Assembly: GCA_018806915.1 (NCBI GenBank)
Contig: JAGKQI010000089.1
Location: 310,001-374,000 of the forward strand
DNA: 64,000 bases
Direction: 5' to 3'
Source of the DNA: Phytophthora colocasiae
Taxonomy: Eukaryota; Oomycota; Peronosporomycetes; Peronosporales; Peronosporaceae
Under the pieces are notes generated by a model. The model made no database searches. It was not told the origin of the DNA and saw nothing but the letters and a program-made list of their open reading frames with translations. Positions within the stretch are counted from its first letter, which is position 1. Every line of letters starts with the position of its first letter. Positions 9,852 through 19,800 of this stretch are shown in pieces. The position numbers and the translations under genes were made by a program.

Positions 9852-11207
9852 ATGCCACCAAGAAAGCGGCATCTGGATGCTAATTTGGGTAAATTAGCAA
9901 AACGTCGACATTTGCCATCCCGCACTGGAGCAAACAGTAAGCAAGCGGTGTTGCGAGGTATACTATGTGTTTTTTACCAGCATAGAAGAAATATTTGCTA
10001 ACCTCGTTAAATGTGCAGAGGGTACTGCCTTGTTCAAAGAGATATGGAGAGTTCTTCGGCAAGACGGATGGACATCTAAACCGCCGCGCAGGAGTAGTCT
10101 TGATTCTCGTTATCGCTACGTCAAACCAGGTAAAAACCCAGCCGGTATCGAGGGGGAAGACTATTTTCTTGGGGAAGACTCACTAGTGCTTTACTATCGA
10201 AGCCTCAATGATCAAATGATTCGTGTTGATGGAGACACCGTGACCGTGTTTTTCCCTGCTCACGAAAATGTTTCGACTGGATCTATTCTGGACGTTCGTG
10301 AAAGTTGTTTAACCGAGCGTAGGTGTGGTGATAAACCCTCGTCTTGTCAAGATGAAGCCATACACGTTAATGTAAATCCCACACCTGGAGCTCGTGGTAT
10401 CAGCATTGACAAACATAAGTCCAGATCTCACGAAGAGCATCATCATGAGAATTCTGTTGATTGCGTTCTAGGACAAGAAGACGTTCTTGACGTGGATGAA
10501 TATCGTCAAGACCAGGAAGTCCCCAATGATTACGAAGATAATATCGTGCAGATGGAAGAACAATCCCAGTTTGGCGACAATCGAGCTGATGGCGAACCCG
10601 GAGATGGCAGTGATGGCGTACTGGGCATAGAACAAGGCGTTTTAGATGGTAATCAAGGCGGTGTTGAACATGAAGTCGAACCAGATGGTAGATCGCGTGG
10701 CAAAGCGAGAAATGGAGACAATACTGGACATCACGATGACTTGGACGCTAATTCCGAATTATACCTGAACAGTTTGATCGCATTTTCGCCAGCAAAAGAA
10801 TCATGGATGATAACCAAGACGTTGAAGCCGATCTTAGCACAAGTGGGGAATTCATACATGGTTGGACGAGTTTGTCGGCGATCCAAACAAAAAAAGACCG
10901 TAAAGTACGAGATTCGGTGGCTGGATAGCTTGTTCCAGAACCAAGTCCACTCACTGGAAATCGGCGTTGTCCAACGCGGTATTGAAAACTACAGGCTGCT
11001 GACACGAACGACAGCAAAACAAACTTGGAGCGCATTAATTTCCGTCCCAGAAGAAGAATCACTCCCATCGGATGCTCCAATCGAGGACCTTGTGGAGATG
11101 GAAACTTTTGGCGAGTTCGACCCAGACCGTCCGCTTCCCACTAGCCTTGGTGAGGTAGAAGCAATAAAGAGCATGAAGTTTGATCCGAGACTTGAATTGG
11201 AAGCTCC
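9852..11207 (+). pseudogene. piggyBac-like transposase, 5' part (cut by element A)
   Basis: Exon 1 begins at ATG 9852 (MPPRKRHLDAN). A 61-bp intron at 9958-10018 joins it to a long open frame that runs without a stop to the target duplication CTCC at 11204-11207. The product has a conserved start (ALFKEIWRVLRQDGW), a long acidic His/Asp-rich middle, and a globular segment (GNSYMVGRVCRR ... KYEIRWLDSLFQ). When element A and one CTCC copy are removed, the frame continues directly into the catalytic part at 28717. This N-terminal region of piggyBac-like proteins is poorly conserved, so assignment depends on that continuity. The full enzyme would cut at TTAA sites and move its element by cut-and-paste. 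Confidence 0.8.
9958..10018 (+). other. Predicted 61-bp intron in the piggyBac-like gene
   Basis: The donor GTATAC follows TTGCGAG, CTAAC is a branch-site candidate, and the acceptor is TGTGCAG. Splicing joins two open frames (QAVLR to EGTALFK) and removes an in-frame break. Size and signals fit oomycete introns. Confidence 0.6.
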
Positions 11208-13093
11208 TGTCGCGAAGTCGGTGCAACTTTTACCGCGGTGCAGGGGCGTACAGTGAACCTGGAAGTGTGACTACCGGTAATTATACCAGAGTCACACAGC
11301 AAGGTGGGCGTGTGTTACCTTGTGCTGTCCTCGTAGGTTCGTTGTCTTGGTAATGAGACCCTCGCCGGGGTCGTGAGAGTGTTGATGAGAGTGAGGGTTC
11401 CTTGCGTAGACCGTCGGATGTCCTTCTGGTCCTCACAGGAGCGCTTGGGAGTCGAACGTTTTCCGGTGAACACTTGTGTACACCAGAGACTTCTGGAGGC
11501 AAAAGAGAAATTAATACAATGGGAAGTCCAGTAATTAGACTTCCGAGATAACCGCAATATAGAGTTCCGATATACAAATATGTAGCTGCTCTTATTCTTT
11601 CCTGGCCCTTGAGCAGTGGGCTAGTTCTCCAGGTCAACTAGGGAAATGTTCACCAGACACCTGGTCTGTCTGGTATTCCCGTAACTTTCGCGCACCACCC
11701 TCTAATATATAGAGGGAAAATAAACCAATACACTATCAGTTATATAACAGTCTACCGAGCGTCTTGAGAGCGACTGTCTAGCTCCCAAAACCTGTCCAAA
11801 CGTACAATATGAAATGGGCTACCGCTAGAGACAAGACAAACGACCCAACTAGTAAATGGAATAGGTGGGTCCTCTCAGGTCTCTACGTTACGCTGATCTC
11901 CACCTAAAGGGGCTTGATAGGTGAGAGATCACACGACTCAAAGCTTTGTCGTGGCCTAGTACTTACGGGAAGCAGCAGGCAGACGACCTCGTTATAACAA
12001 AGCAAATCGAACTCGTTACAACAGGGAAAATTGAACTCTGGTTATCTATCTCGTATCTCTGTCTTCTGTCTTCCATATTCTCATATACACTTGGTCTCAG
12101 TATAACTCAGGAATCTTCACTTGGGCTCACTATGGTAGTCGATGCTGCAGATCTTGTCGAGTCGACACTTAATGATGTCATTACAGGATGAGCGGGTTGC
12201 GTTTCACTTGATTGCGTGAGGTCGTGTTGGGTACACTTGGTTTCAGTATGGGGTGGACTTCAGAGTGTCAGAGTCTGGTATCCTGTTCATCAGGGTCTGG
12301 AATCATGTGCGTCGGAGACATGTTCATCGGAACCATGTACTCCGGAATCATGTACATCAGAGTCATAAATACCAGAGTCGTGACACTTGGGTCTGTTCAT
12401 CGGAGTCTTGTACGTCGGAGTCTATTCATCGGAAACTGATAAATGTCTGGAATATTGCTTGTATAAGCCGGACACATCAGACTTGTTTACCGGAATCATG
12501 TACGTCAGCACGTCGGACTCATGTACGTCGGACTCATGTACGTCAGACTCATGTACGTCAGACTTCATGGTGTGATATCAGAGTTTCCATGCGTGATACC
12601 AGAAATCCATGAGTGTTTTTAGGGTGCGGAGCACGTATGCTGCAACGAACGAAGTCCAATCGGGATATGCGCGGGGTGCGCTACGTCCGGTGCGCGATAC
12701 TTGGTATATTGTGGGTATAACTGTATTCCTTGAACCATCATCGTCACACAGGACGGCAACGGGATGAGGTCTCTCAGAGATACATTCTTCTGAGAGACTT
12801 TCTGCCAACCTTTAGGCACTCATCGTCGGGGAAAGTCCGGTGATCAGACTGAGTGTTATTGTCTCTCGGAGTTTGTGCACTTTTCCGAGGAACACTTCTG
12901 ATCTCTTGGGCCCCTTTGCAGTACAGGTGAAGGTTAATATATGTAGCAGTTTTCTTCCACGGACCCATCATATTGTCACACGGGACATAACCTCGTCCCA
13001 CATCTCCCTTTCTCCCACAATCCAGTATATGTCCAATCACATCACAGCGTAACGTCCATATCCACTCAAAAAATCGTAATTAGCAACGTGTCA
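11208..13093 (-). repeat. 3' LTR of element A (1886 bp)
   Basis: Direct copy of 26838-28712. On the minus strand it starts TGACACGTTGC and ends CGCGACA. A cluster of family-A motifs (TGTACGTCGGA, TGTTCATCGGA and variants) lies at about 12318-12570, with one 15-bp unit more than in the other LTR. ORFs inside are not supported as genes. Confidence 0.95.
12318..12570. repeat. Cluster of degenerate family-A motifs in the LTR
   Basis: At least nine matches to TGTNYNYCRGA occur here, several as 15-bp tandem units of the type CATGTACGTCGGACT. The equivalent cluster in the other LTR lies at about 27952-28190. Copies of the same motif are scattered through the internal region. Confidence 0.8.
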
Positions 13094-13105
13094 ACCGCCC
13101 CTCCT
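13094..13105 (-). promoter_or_regulatory. Polypurine tract of element A
   Basis: Minus strand AGGAGGGGCGGT directly abuts the 3' LTR. Element B has GAGAGGGACGGT in the same place; both end in CGGT before TG. It would prime plus-strand DNA synthesis. Confidence 0.75.
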
Positions 13106-13536
13106 GGTCATAATTCGTCAGTGCGGAACTTTCTCCAAACTGAGCATCATGGCCAGGACAGTACGTCAGAGGTCCCGTGAACATAGTGTAGCTGTGACGC
13201 TCTCAAAACTTCCGGGATTTCAGAATCTCTGGAGTCCTGTCGCTCAGTCTGATTCCATCAGACTCAGAAATAGCCAACTGTCGTATCCCACAAACGGCCA
13301 CATCCCGATTTCCTTTCTGACACACAAGTCAGAAGAAGATCCTGCAACGATGGGCTGTCCATTGGCTTCTACTAGTGGCAACGCCTCCCGCGTCGGCACC
13401 CACGGCATCGTGAGGTGATGATGGCGGTAATGCCGCGTCATCTGGAGGCAGCTCTAGCGCCCCAGCCTCACAGTCGAGCGCGTCCGCCGCTCCGAAGCAG
13501 GGCGTTGATGCTGCTGACGGCGATGGGCACGTGAAC
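13106..13536. other. Leader of the antisense ORF (element A)
   Basis: Plus-strand sequence from about 13372 (GTG GCA ACG CCT) translates to ATPPASAPTAS, then TGA at 13411, then an open frame. It resembles the start of the element B antisense protein (MATPSSASAS...), so the original start may have been here and was lost by ATG-to-GTG and a nonsense change. Translation may now begin at 13537. Confidence 0.45.
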
Positions 13537-16425
13537 ATGCCGGACACATCTATGGCTTCTGCTTCTGCGAGTCTTTCTTCTGGCGTCGCAGCCCCGTTCC
13601 CCAGAGGACCACACATCCTCTCTACCACCGAGGTGGACGATCTATTCGGCCCTGGACAGCAACCGTTGGACGAAGAGAAGTCTGACGTCCCTTCCGACTG
13701 GGTGGACCCTGAGCCACGACCTGAGGGACAGCCATTTCTGGTTGGTGTTCCGGCGCTCGCCGAGGACTTCCGTGTGGGCAACCACATCGCGAACATCTAT
13801 GGCGGACCCGGTGTTCTGGTGGGCCTTGAAGAGTTCACGTCGGCGGACATCTCGGAGCTTGAGCGTGTTATCCCTGACTTCACTGAAAGTCAGATGCTCG
13901 TTCCTCACGTGGATAGCCGTGACCGCCAGAACCTTGAAGCGCACATGGGGTCCGTCGATGTCCATCGGGAGTTGGCGTCAATCCTCCTGCACCTCCCTCA
14001 TCAGCGTCTCGCTGAGCGGGTGTACAAGACATCCGGCTATCTGAAGCAGATGGCCGGCGCTCACCGTCGGCTTCGACTTCAAGTTGAGTCCCAGGGCAAC
14101 ACATCTCTGGTGGACACGGCCGCTATCCAGAACGAGTCTGAAGATCTCAAGCGTCAGTGGGTCTTCAACTGCCAATATTGGCGTCATGAAGTGTTGGACG
14201 CCCGGCGTACTGCCAGTGAGACCGAAGATCGTGTGAACGCGGAGTCCAAGAACCTCGCGTCGCACTATCAGGACCAGATCGATGCCTTGGAAGCTGAGAA
14301 GTCGGCCTTGGAAGAACGCCTGGAGGACTCTCAAGCGGAGGTCCGGTTGCTGAAGGCTCGCCCCACGACCACAGCCACAGACTCCTGGGGTTTTCTGGAG
14401 TACTTATTTGAACACGGGGAGTTGAACGGCAGCTGGGTGCGTCTACGAGAGCTTCTGGCGAACTTCCAAGAAGACAAAGCACCTCCAGGAGACTGGGACA
14501 CCATTATCAACGTGACCGCGATGGATCAGCGCAAGGCGGAAATCCCTGACTTCTCCAAGCGTCTGGCGAAAGTTCGCTCCAATCAAGCTGCGGAGGCCAA
14601 GAAGTCAGCCAAAGTGCTGGATCTGACAGGTGCTGGCAGTGGTGTGAAGGTCTCCGGTGAACATGCGGGTGGCCCCGAGAAATCAGGCACTCGCCCGGTG
14701 AACAAGTCTGGGTCGCCCACCAGGTCGCCCAAATCTTCCGGATCTCCACCACTCAAGCCTAACCGGCCGTCTGGGAAACATCGGGTTCGTGTTCCTCAGG
14801 ATCGCCCCAAGAATTATACGCCTGGTATCGCTTCAGTGCGTCCGGCGAACGCCAAGTCTCTGGTGTCCAAGGACGTAGTTCACACCACGTTACCGGCTGG
14901 AGTCGTCTGGGAAGAAGTTCGTCCGGACTTGCGCTTGGCTCTGCTCGCCGGCATTTCTTACGAGACAGCGATGAAGTGGCTGCGCACGGACAAGCCCGCC
15001 CACAGCCTGTTCACGGGGCGCCCCTTGGTAAAAATGCTAGTGAGCATGATGTACTGGCGCAAGCTGAATCAGACCCCGTGGACTTCGTACGTCCCAGAGA
15101 CGTACTACAAGATGGCTGAGGAGGAACTGCGCCGGCTTCAGAAGAACGATGTGGAGCCACCGGTCTGGGAGGCACTGGATGCTCACGTCCCATATCCCAT
15201 CAGCGAGCCTGAGTCCACAGAGGATGACCCTCAGAAGGACCCGGACTTCAAGGAGTCTGGTGAACAAGAATCTGCATCCAGCGACAGCGAGTCTGACGAC
15301 GAAAAGTCGAGCGGCAACAGCGATGATTCCGACGACGATGAGTCTGATGATCATTCGCACGCTGGCAACAAGCGTCCACGGGACTACGAGTCCAGCGACT
15401 CGGATGACTCGGGTCCAATAATCCCCACCAAGAAGTCCAAGCGGGATAGTGTGCACGAAGCATCCCGATCCAAGTCAGGCAGTCAAAAGTCCGGTGGCAC
15501 CTCCACGTCAAGTCCCAAGGGCAAGAAGTCCGGTGGTTCGCCCAAGTCAAGTTCCAAGGACAAGAAGTCTCAAGACTCCAAGTCAACTAAGAGTTCTTCG
15601 GGCAAGCGACCTTCTGGTAAACTCCGGAAGTCAAGTCTGGTGTCCAAGTCGTACAAGTCGCTGACACCGAAGGAGCTGCTGACAATCGAGGCCCCGGACA
15701 CGCATTGTTCTTTGTGGCTGTACTACGGCATTCCGGTCCAGCCGACAAGTGACACCAAGACGTCCATCAGGCAGACTCCAGGGTTCCCAGACTTCGAGCC
15801 CCACAGACACAGTCTGGCACGCCTCAAGAAACGCTGGAACTCCAAGAAGTACCAAGCTTTGCTGGACGAAGTGCCAGCTCCCTGGGAAGTCATGTACCAG
15901 AACCGTCGGACCGAACTGTACTTTCACCGGCGTGAAGACCTCTGTCCCTTGGTTCAGGCGGACATCGAAGAACTCGCGTCTCTCATGCGCAAGAACGCCC
16001 AAGCGCTATGGGAACGCACTCACTGGGTGATCATGGACCCCGACGAGGACCTGCTGTCCGGTGAACAACACAAGGAACGTGGGCTCCGACGTGCATCGTT
16101 ACTGCGCCAATATCGAGGGGCAGTGTCCAAGATTCTGAAGCACAAGGATTTCCCGGAGACACTCATGTTCGAGCCCGGTATCTGGAAGGTCCCGGACAAA
16201 TATTGTCCATGGATCTGGCAGGACCCACGTGCACGTGACATCGGAGGTCCCAAGTGCCTGAGCTTGCGCAAGCAACTCGAAGCTATCGACTCGGCGGAAC
16301 CGGCGCGCACGCAGTGGGCCACAGCGTCTGCCGACAAGGACTGGATGCAATACGTGCCATCCGACCTCCGGAAAGAAGCTCTGACGCCCGCTGAACGCGC
16401 CGAAAATCCTGTCTCTCTGAAGTAA
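13537..16425 (+). CDS. Conserved antisense ORF of element A, about 963 aa, unknown function
   Basis: An uninterrupted frame lies opposite to gag-pol, between the 3' end of pol and the 3' LTR. Seen in order: Ser/Ala-rich start; conserved segment around residues 75-120 (ALAEDFRVGN, YGGPGVLVGLEEF); helical segment (RELASILLHLPHQRLAERVY); coiled coil at about 226-275; 'SWVRLRELLANF'; basic Ser/Pro/Lys-rich linker; a Trp-rich segment with WLRTDKPAHS and MLVSMMYW; an acidic Ser/Asp stretch; a Ser/Lys/Gly-rich basic stretch; and a C-terminal domain of about 240 aa (LWLYYGIPV, FPDFEPHRHS, HWVIMDP). The same order of segments is found in the antisense ORF of element B. No known domain is recognised. 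The basic regions and coiled coil suggest a nucleic-acid-binding oligomer, which is inference. Transcription would have to start in or near the 3' LTR. Confidence 0.85.
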   Translation: MPDTSMASASASLSSGVAAPFPRGPHILSTTEVDDLFGPGQQPLDEEKSDVPSDWVDPEPRPEGQPFLVGVPALAEDFRVGNHIANIYGGPGVLVGLEEFTSADISELERVIPDFTESQMLVPHVDSRDRQNLEAHMGSVDVHRELASILLHLPHQRLAERVYKTSGYLKQMAGAHRRLRLQVESQGNTSLVDTAAIQNESEDLKRQWVFNCQYWRHEVLDARRTASETEDRVNAESKNLASHYQDQIDALEAEKSALEERLEDSQAEVRLLKARPTTTATDSWGFLEYLFEHGELNGSWVRLRELLANFQEDKAPPGDWDTIINVTAMDQRKAEIPDFSKRLAKVRSNQAAEAKKSAKVLDLTGAGSGVKVSGEHAGGPEKSGTRPVNKSGSPTRSPKSSGSPPLKPNRPSGKHRVRVPQDRPKNYTPGIASVRPANAKSLVSKDVVHTTLPAGVVWEEVRPDLRLALLAGISYETAMKWLRTDKPAHSLFTGRPLVKMLVSMMYWRKLNQTPWTSYVPETYYKMAEEELRRLQKNDVEPPVWEALDAHVPYPISEPESTEDDPQKDPDFKESGEQESASSDSESDDEKSSGNSDDSDDDESDDHSHAGNKRPRDYESSDSDDSGPIIPTKKSKRDSVHEASRSKSGSQKSGGTSTSSPKGKKSGGSPKSSSKDKKSQDSKSTKSSSGKRPSGKLRKSSLVSKSYKSLTPKELLTIEAPDTHCSLWLYYGIPVQPTSDTKTSIRQTPGFPDFEPHRHSLARLKKRWNSKKYQALLDEVPAPWEVMYQNRRTELYFHRREDLCPLVQADIEELASLMRKNAQALWERTHWVIMDPDEDLLSGEQHKERGLRRASLLRQYRGAVSKILKHKDFPETLMFEPGIWKVPDKYCPWIWQDPRARDIGGPKCLSLRKQLEAIDSAEPARTQWATASADKDWMQYVPSDLRKEALTPAERAENPVSLK

Positions 16426-16810
16426 GTACGCCAGAAGTCCGGTGTACTCTTCGCGACATCTCCGGGGAACTACACTTCTTCTTCCAGAACAACTTAGTCG
16501 TCTGCATATCGTAGCGTAGTAACAATTCCAAATATAGTTCCCCGACGACCTTCTCCTTTAACATCCTCATATGTTGTTCAGTAATCTTCTTCTCATAGCA
16601 TCATCATAATCCACTTCGTAAAATTCCATCATACACACACAATCACAAAATCATCTCCATACAAATTCACATAACAATCACCATCTCTGGGAGTCACGTA
16701 TCCCCGAAATCACATTTCCGAAAGACATGTCTCTCAGACACCTCATCTCTGAAATACATCGTCTGGTGAACAGTGATGTTCACCAGAGTCTTCAGAATAG
16801 GTTTTAGAGT
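16426..16810. other. Convergent spacer between antisense ORF and pol (element A)
   Basis: 385 bp with no ORF, rich in A and C (ACACACACAATCACAAAATC). It holds two motif copies in opposite orientation (TCTGGTGAACA at about 16762 and TGTTCACCAGA at about 16776). Terminators of both convergent units would lie here. Confidence 0.6.
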
Positions 16811-19800
16811 TTAAACTCTGGGGTGATCGTCTCCAGCTTGCATTGCCTGGAAACGAGCTCGCGCTCGTGCGCTCTGATTGAACTCATACAGTAAAGCACC
16901 ACAGTTCAGCTTTGACAAGGGTAGCCACTCTGTCTCGTCGTACCCCTTCCACTTGACCAGGTATTCGCGAAGTCTCTTGGAGGTCCTGGTACGCTTGCTC
17001 CACCGAGTGTCTAGTATCTTTTCCACTTCGTATTCATCGTTCTCGGTGTCGGGCTCCCAACTGTCTTCTGGTAACAGTGCTGTATCAAAGTCATCATCCT
17101 CGTGGACATCAAGTTCCACAGTTGGTCTTCTGGGAAACAAGGCTCTCGGTTTCAGGCGACTTATATGCACCCAAGGGTTCACCCGATACCCGGTGTCCTC
17201 GACCTTCAGTTTCACACGAAAATCATCCAACATCTCTTCAATCCGGAAGGGACCATGCCACATGTGTGCGAGCTTCCGACTCAACCCCGTTTGTACCTTG
17301 GGGATGTATAGCCACACGGCATCACCGACGGCAAATCCGGACTTCAGACGTTCCGACAACTCCTTCCACTTTCGGGTCTGTTCCTCAGAACGCTCCCGCT
17401 TGGCCTTCTTCTGAAGTTCTTCAGCACAGGCTTGAGCGTAGCTGTAATCTCGCTGCATCTTCCGACGCCACTCATAAGCAGTGCGCTCTTGTACACCAGA
17501 AGGTTTCGGACCAAGCATCGCGGACACAGTCCCATGAACATCCCATCCGTGCACCAGAAAGAAAGGTGTTTCCAGACGGGTCGCATCAAAGGAAGTGTTT
17601 AATGCGAACATCAGACGCTCGGCGTGGTCGTCCCAGTCACTCTGATCAGCTTCGGCGATGTAGGCCTTGATGGCGCGCACGACCGTCTGAACAGACCGTT
17701 CTTGCTGGCCGTTCGCCTGAGGACGGTACGCCAGAGTCGCTCGCTGTCTGCTTCCCAGGAGGTCCCGGAAACACCTGAACACTTCACTCATGAACCGAGG
17801 GTCCTGATCATGGCGTATCAGGGAACTAGCTCCGAAGTTCCGGAAGACACGTTCCTCGTAGGCCTCAGCGACATCTTGAGCCGTAGTAATACTCATAGGC
17901 TTGCACATCACATATCCTGAGAACATGTCTTGGAACAACAACAGGAACGTGTTGCCTCTGGCGGACTTTGGCATGTGCGTCACGAAATCCATGGACACTA
18001 CTTCAAAAGGTCGACTGGGCTCGATGTTGCCGGGCGACGGTCCAGGATTCGGGGGACGCCCCTTGCCACTTGCACAGTCCATACACTCCTTGACGAACCT
18101 CTCCACATCAGCGTACATACCAATCCAGTAGAACTCGGAGCTCAGCTTCTCGAACGTACGTTTGATTCCCTGGTGAGCACCCTGGTAATCCCCATGAGCA
18201 TAATGCAACATATCAGCATGCAAGTCTCTGGGGAACACAAGTCGGAGCTCATCAACCATGTCTCTCGGCCGTTCCCTGGTAGCACGGCTGAGGCGGTACA
18301 AAACGTCTCTGGAATCCAAGATAAAGTCATCGGCGATCCTGGCAAGCTTCCTTACTCGGGGTCGTGGTAGATCTCTCACGTCACCCTTAAGGAACTTAAT
18401 GAGTTCTGCCAGATGAACATCTTGAGTCTGGTGAACTTTGATCCGCCGCCAGCGTTCTTCCTGAAACTCCAATGGGCCCATGGGTTCACGAGCCTCCGCG
18501 TCATCTGGTACGTTTGCTTCTTCCTGATTGCGTGCACGAGTGATGGCAACAAGCACCTTGGCAGCATGAGGCAGGGGCGCAGACTCTGGCCCTGGGTCAT
18601 CCATCTCTGGTGTACAATCATGTTCACCAGAGGTCTGGTGAACATCGTCCGGGGCTTCAGAAGACACCCCTTCGGGAGGCTTCATCAACTTCTCTGGGAT
18701 CTTGGACACCAATTTCAGATGAGTCAGTTCGTCAGGGTCTTGGACCTGCCAGGACTCGCCAAGGACGAGGGTCTTGGACGTCAAATAGTCCGCTGCTTGA
18801 TTGAACTCACGCTTCACGTGCACTAGCTTCAGAGACTGGAATTTGATTTTCAGAGACTCAAACTCGGCCAATTTCCGCTGCAGGTTCGGCTGATTACAAT
18901 TGATTAGTCCTTGAGCTTGCTGGATAGCGATACGAGAGTCTCCGACAACTACCAAGTCTCGGATGCCACGTTCCAAAGCCAACTTCAATCCATTAATCAA
19001 ACCACAGTATTCTGAATCATTCACAGTGACATCTTTCAGAGCGAACCCTTGGGCTTCCAGGATGTTCCACCCCGGGAGCTCCCAGAGCACACATCCGCAG
19101 CTTCCCAGGCGAGTGGATGTCTTGGCGGCACCATCAAAACTTAGAACACAACCTCGGTAATCAGCCTCTAGCATCTCCACGCTAATGGGTGCTGGAGGTT
19201 TGACTCGCCCCTTGACGGGGATGAGGTTTTCAGAGACCTCATCGAGGTGTTCACGGGGTGTGATGCCCGCTTCAAGAATAGCCGGGAGACCATCTTCATC
19301 TCGCTGGATTCTGCGAATCTCCAAATTCCAGTGTGACAACTTCAGTCCCCACTTCACGTTCCGACCATCAGCCGAGCTGGATGACAGGAGCCATTTCAAC
19401 ACCGAATGTCTGGTGTACACCGTGATCACGGGACTCGTGTTTACCAGAGCCCGAAAGTTCTCCAGAACCCTGAGAATCGCGATGACCTCCTTCTCTGCGA
19501 TGTGATACCGGAGTTCTGCCTCATTCAACACTCGTCCAGTGAACCGCACGGGGTGTATCACTCCATCGTACTCCTGTCCCAAGACGGCTGAAGCAGCCCA
19601 CGGGTTCGCATGGGGTATAATAACGAAAGGCCTGGTGCGATCTGGGTGTCTGAGGAGCGGTGTCGAGACAATCTTGCGCTTCAGAATCTCAAAGGCTTCC
19701 TTAGCTCGAGCCAAATCTCGGCCAGCGCGAATCTGTTCATCAGACAACTCGTAGAGCACAGCAGCGATCACCGGTAAGTCTTCGATAAACTTGTTGTAAT

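Noticed and set aside
12212..12612. ORFs inside the element A LTR (same at 27846-28231)
   Set aside because: They are translations of the tandem motif array; the two LTRs differ there by a repeat unit, and there is no codon-level constraint to point to.
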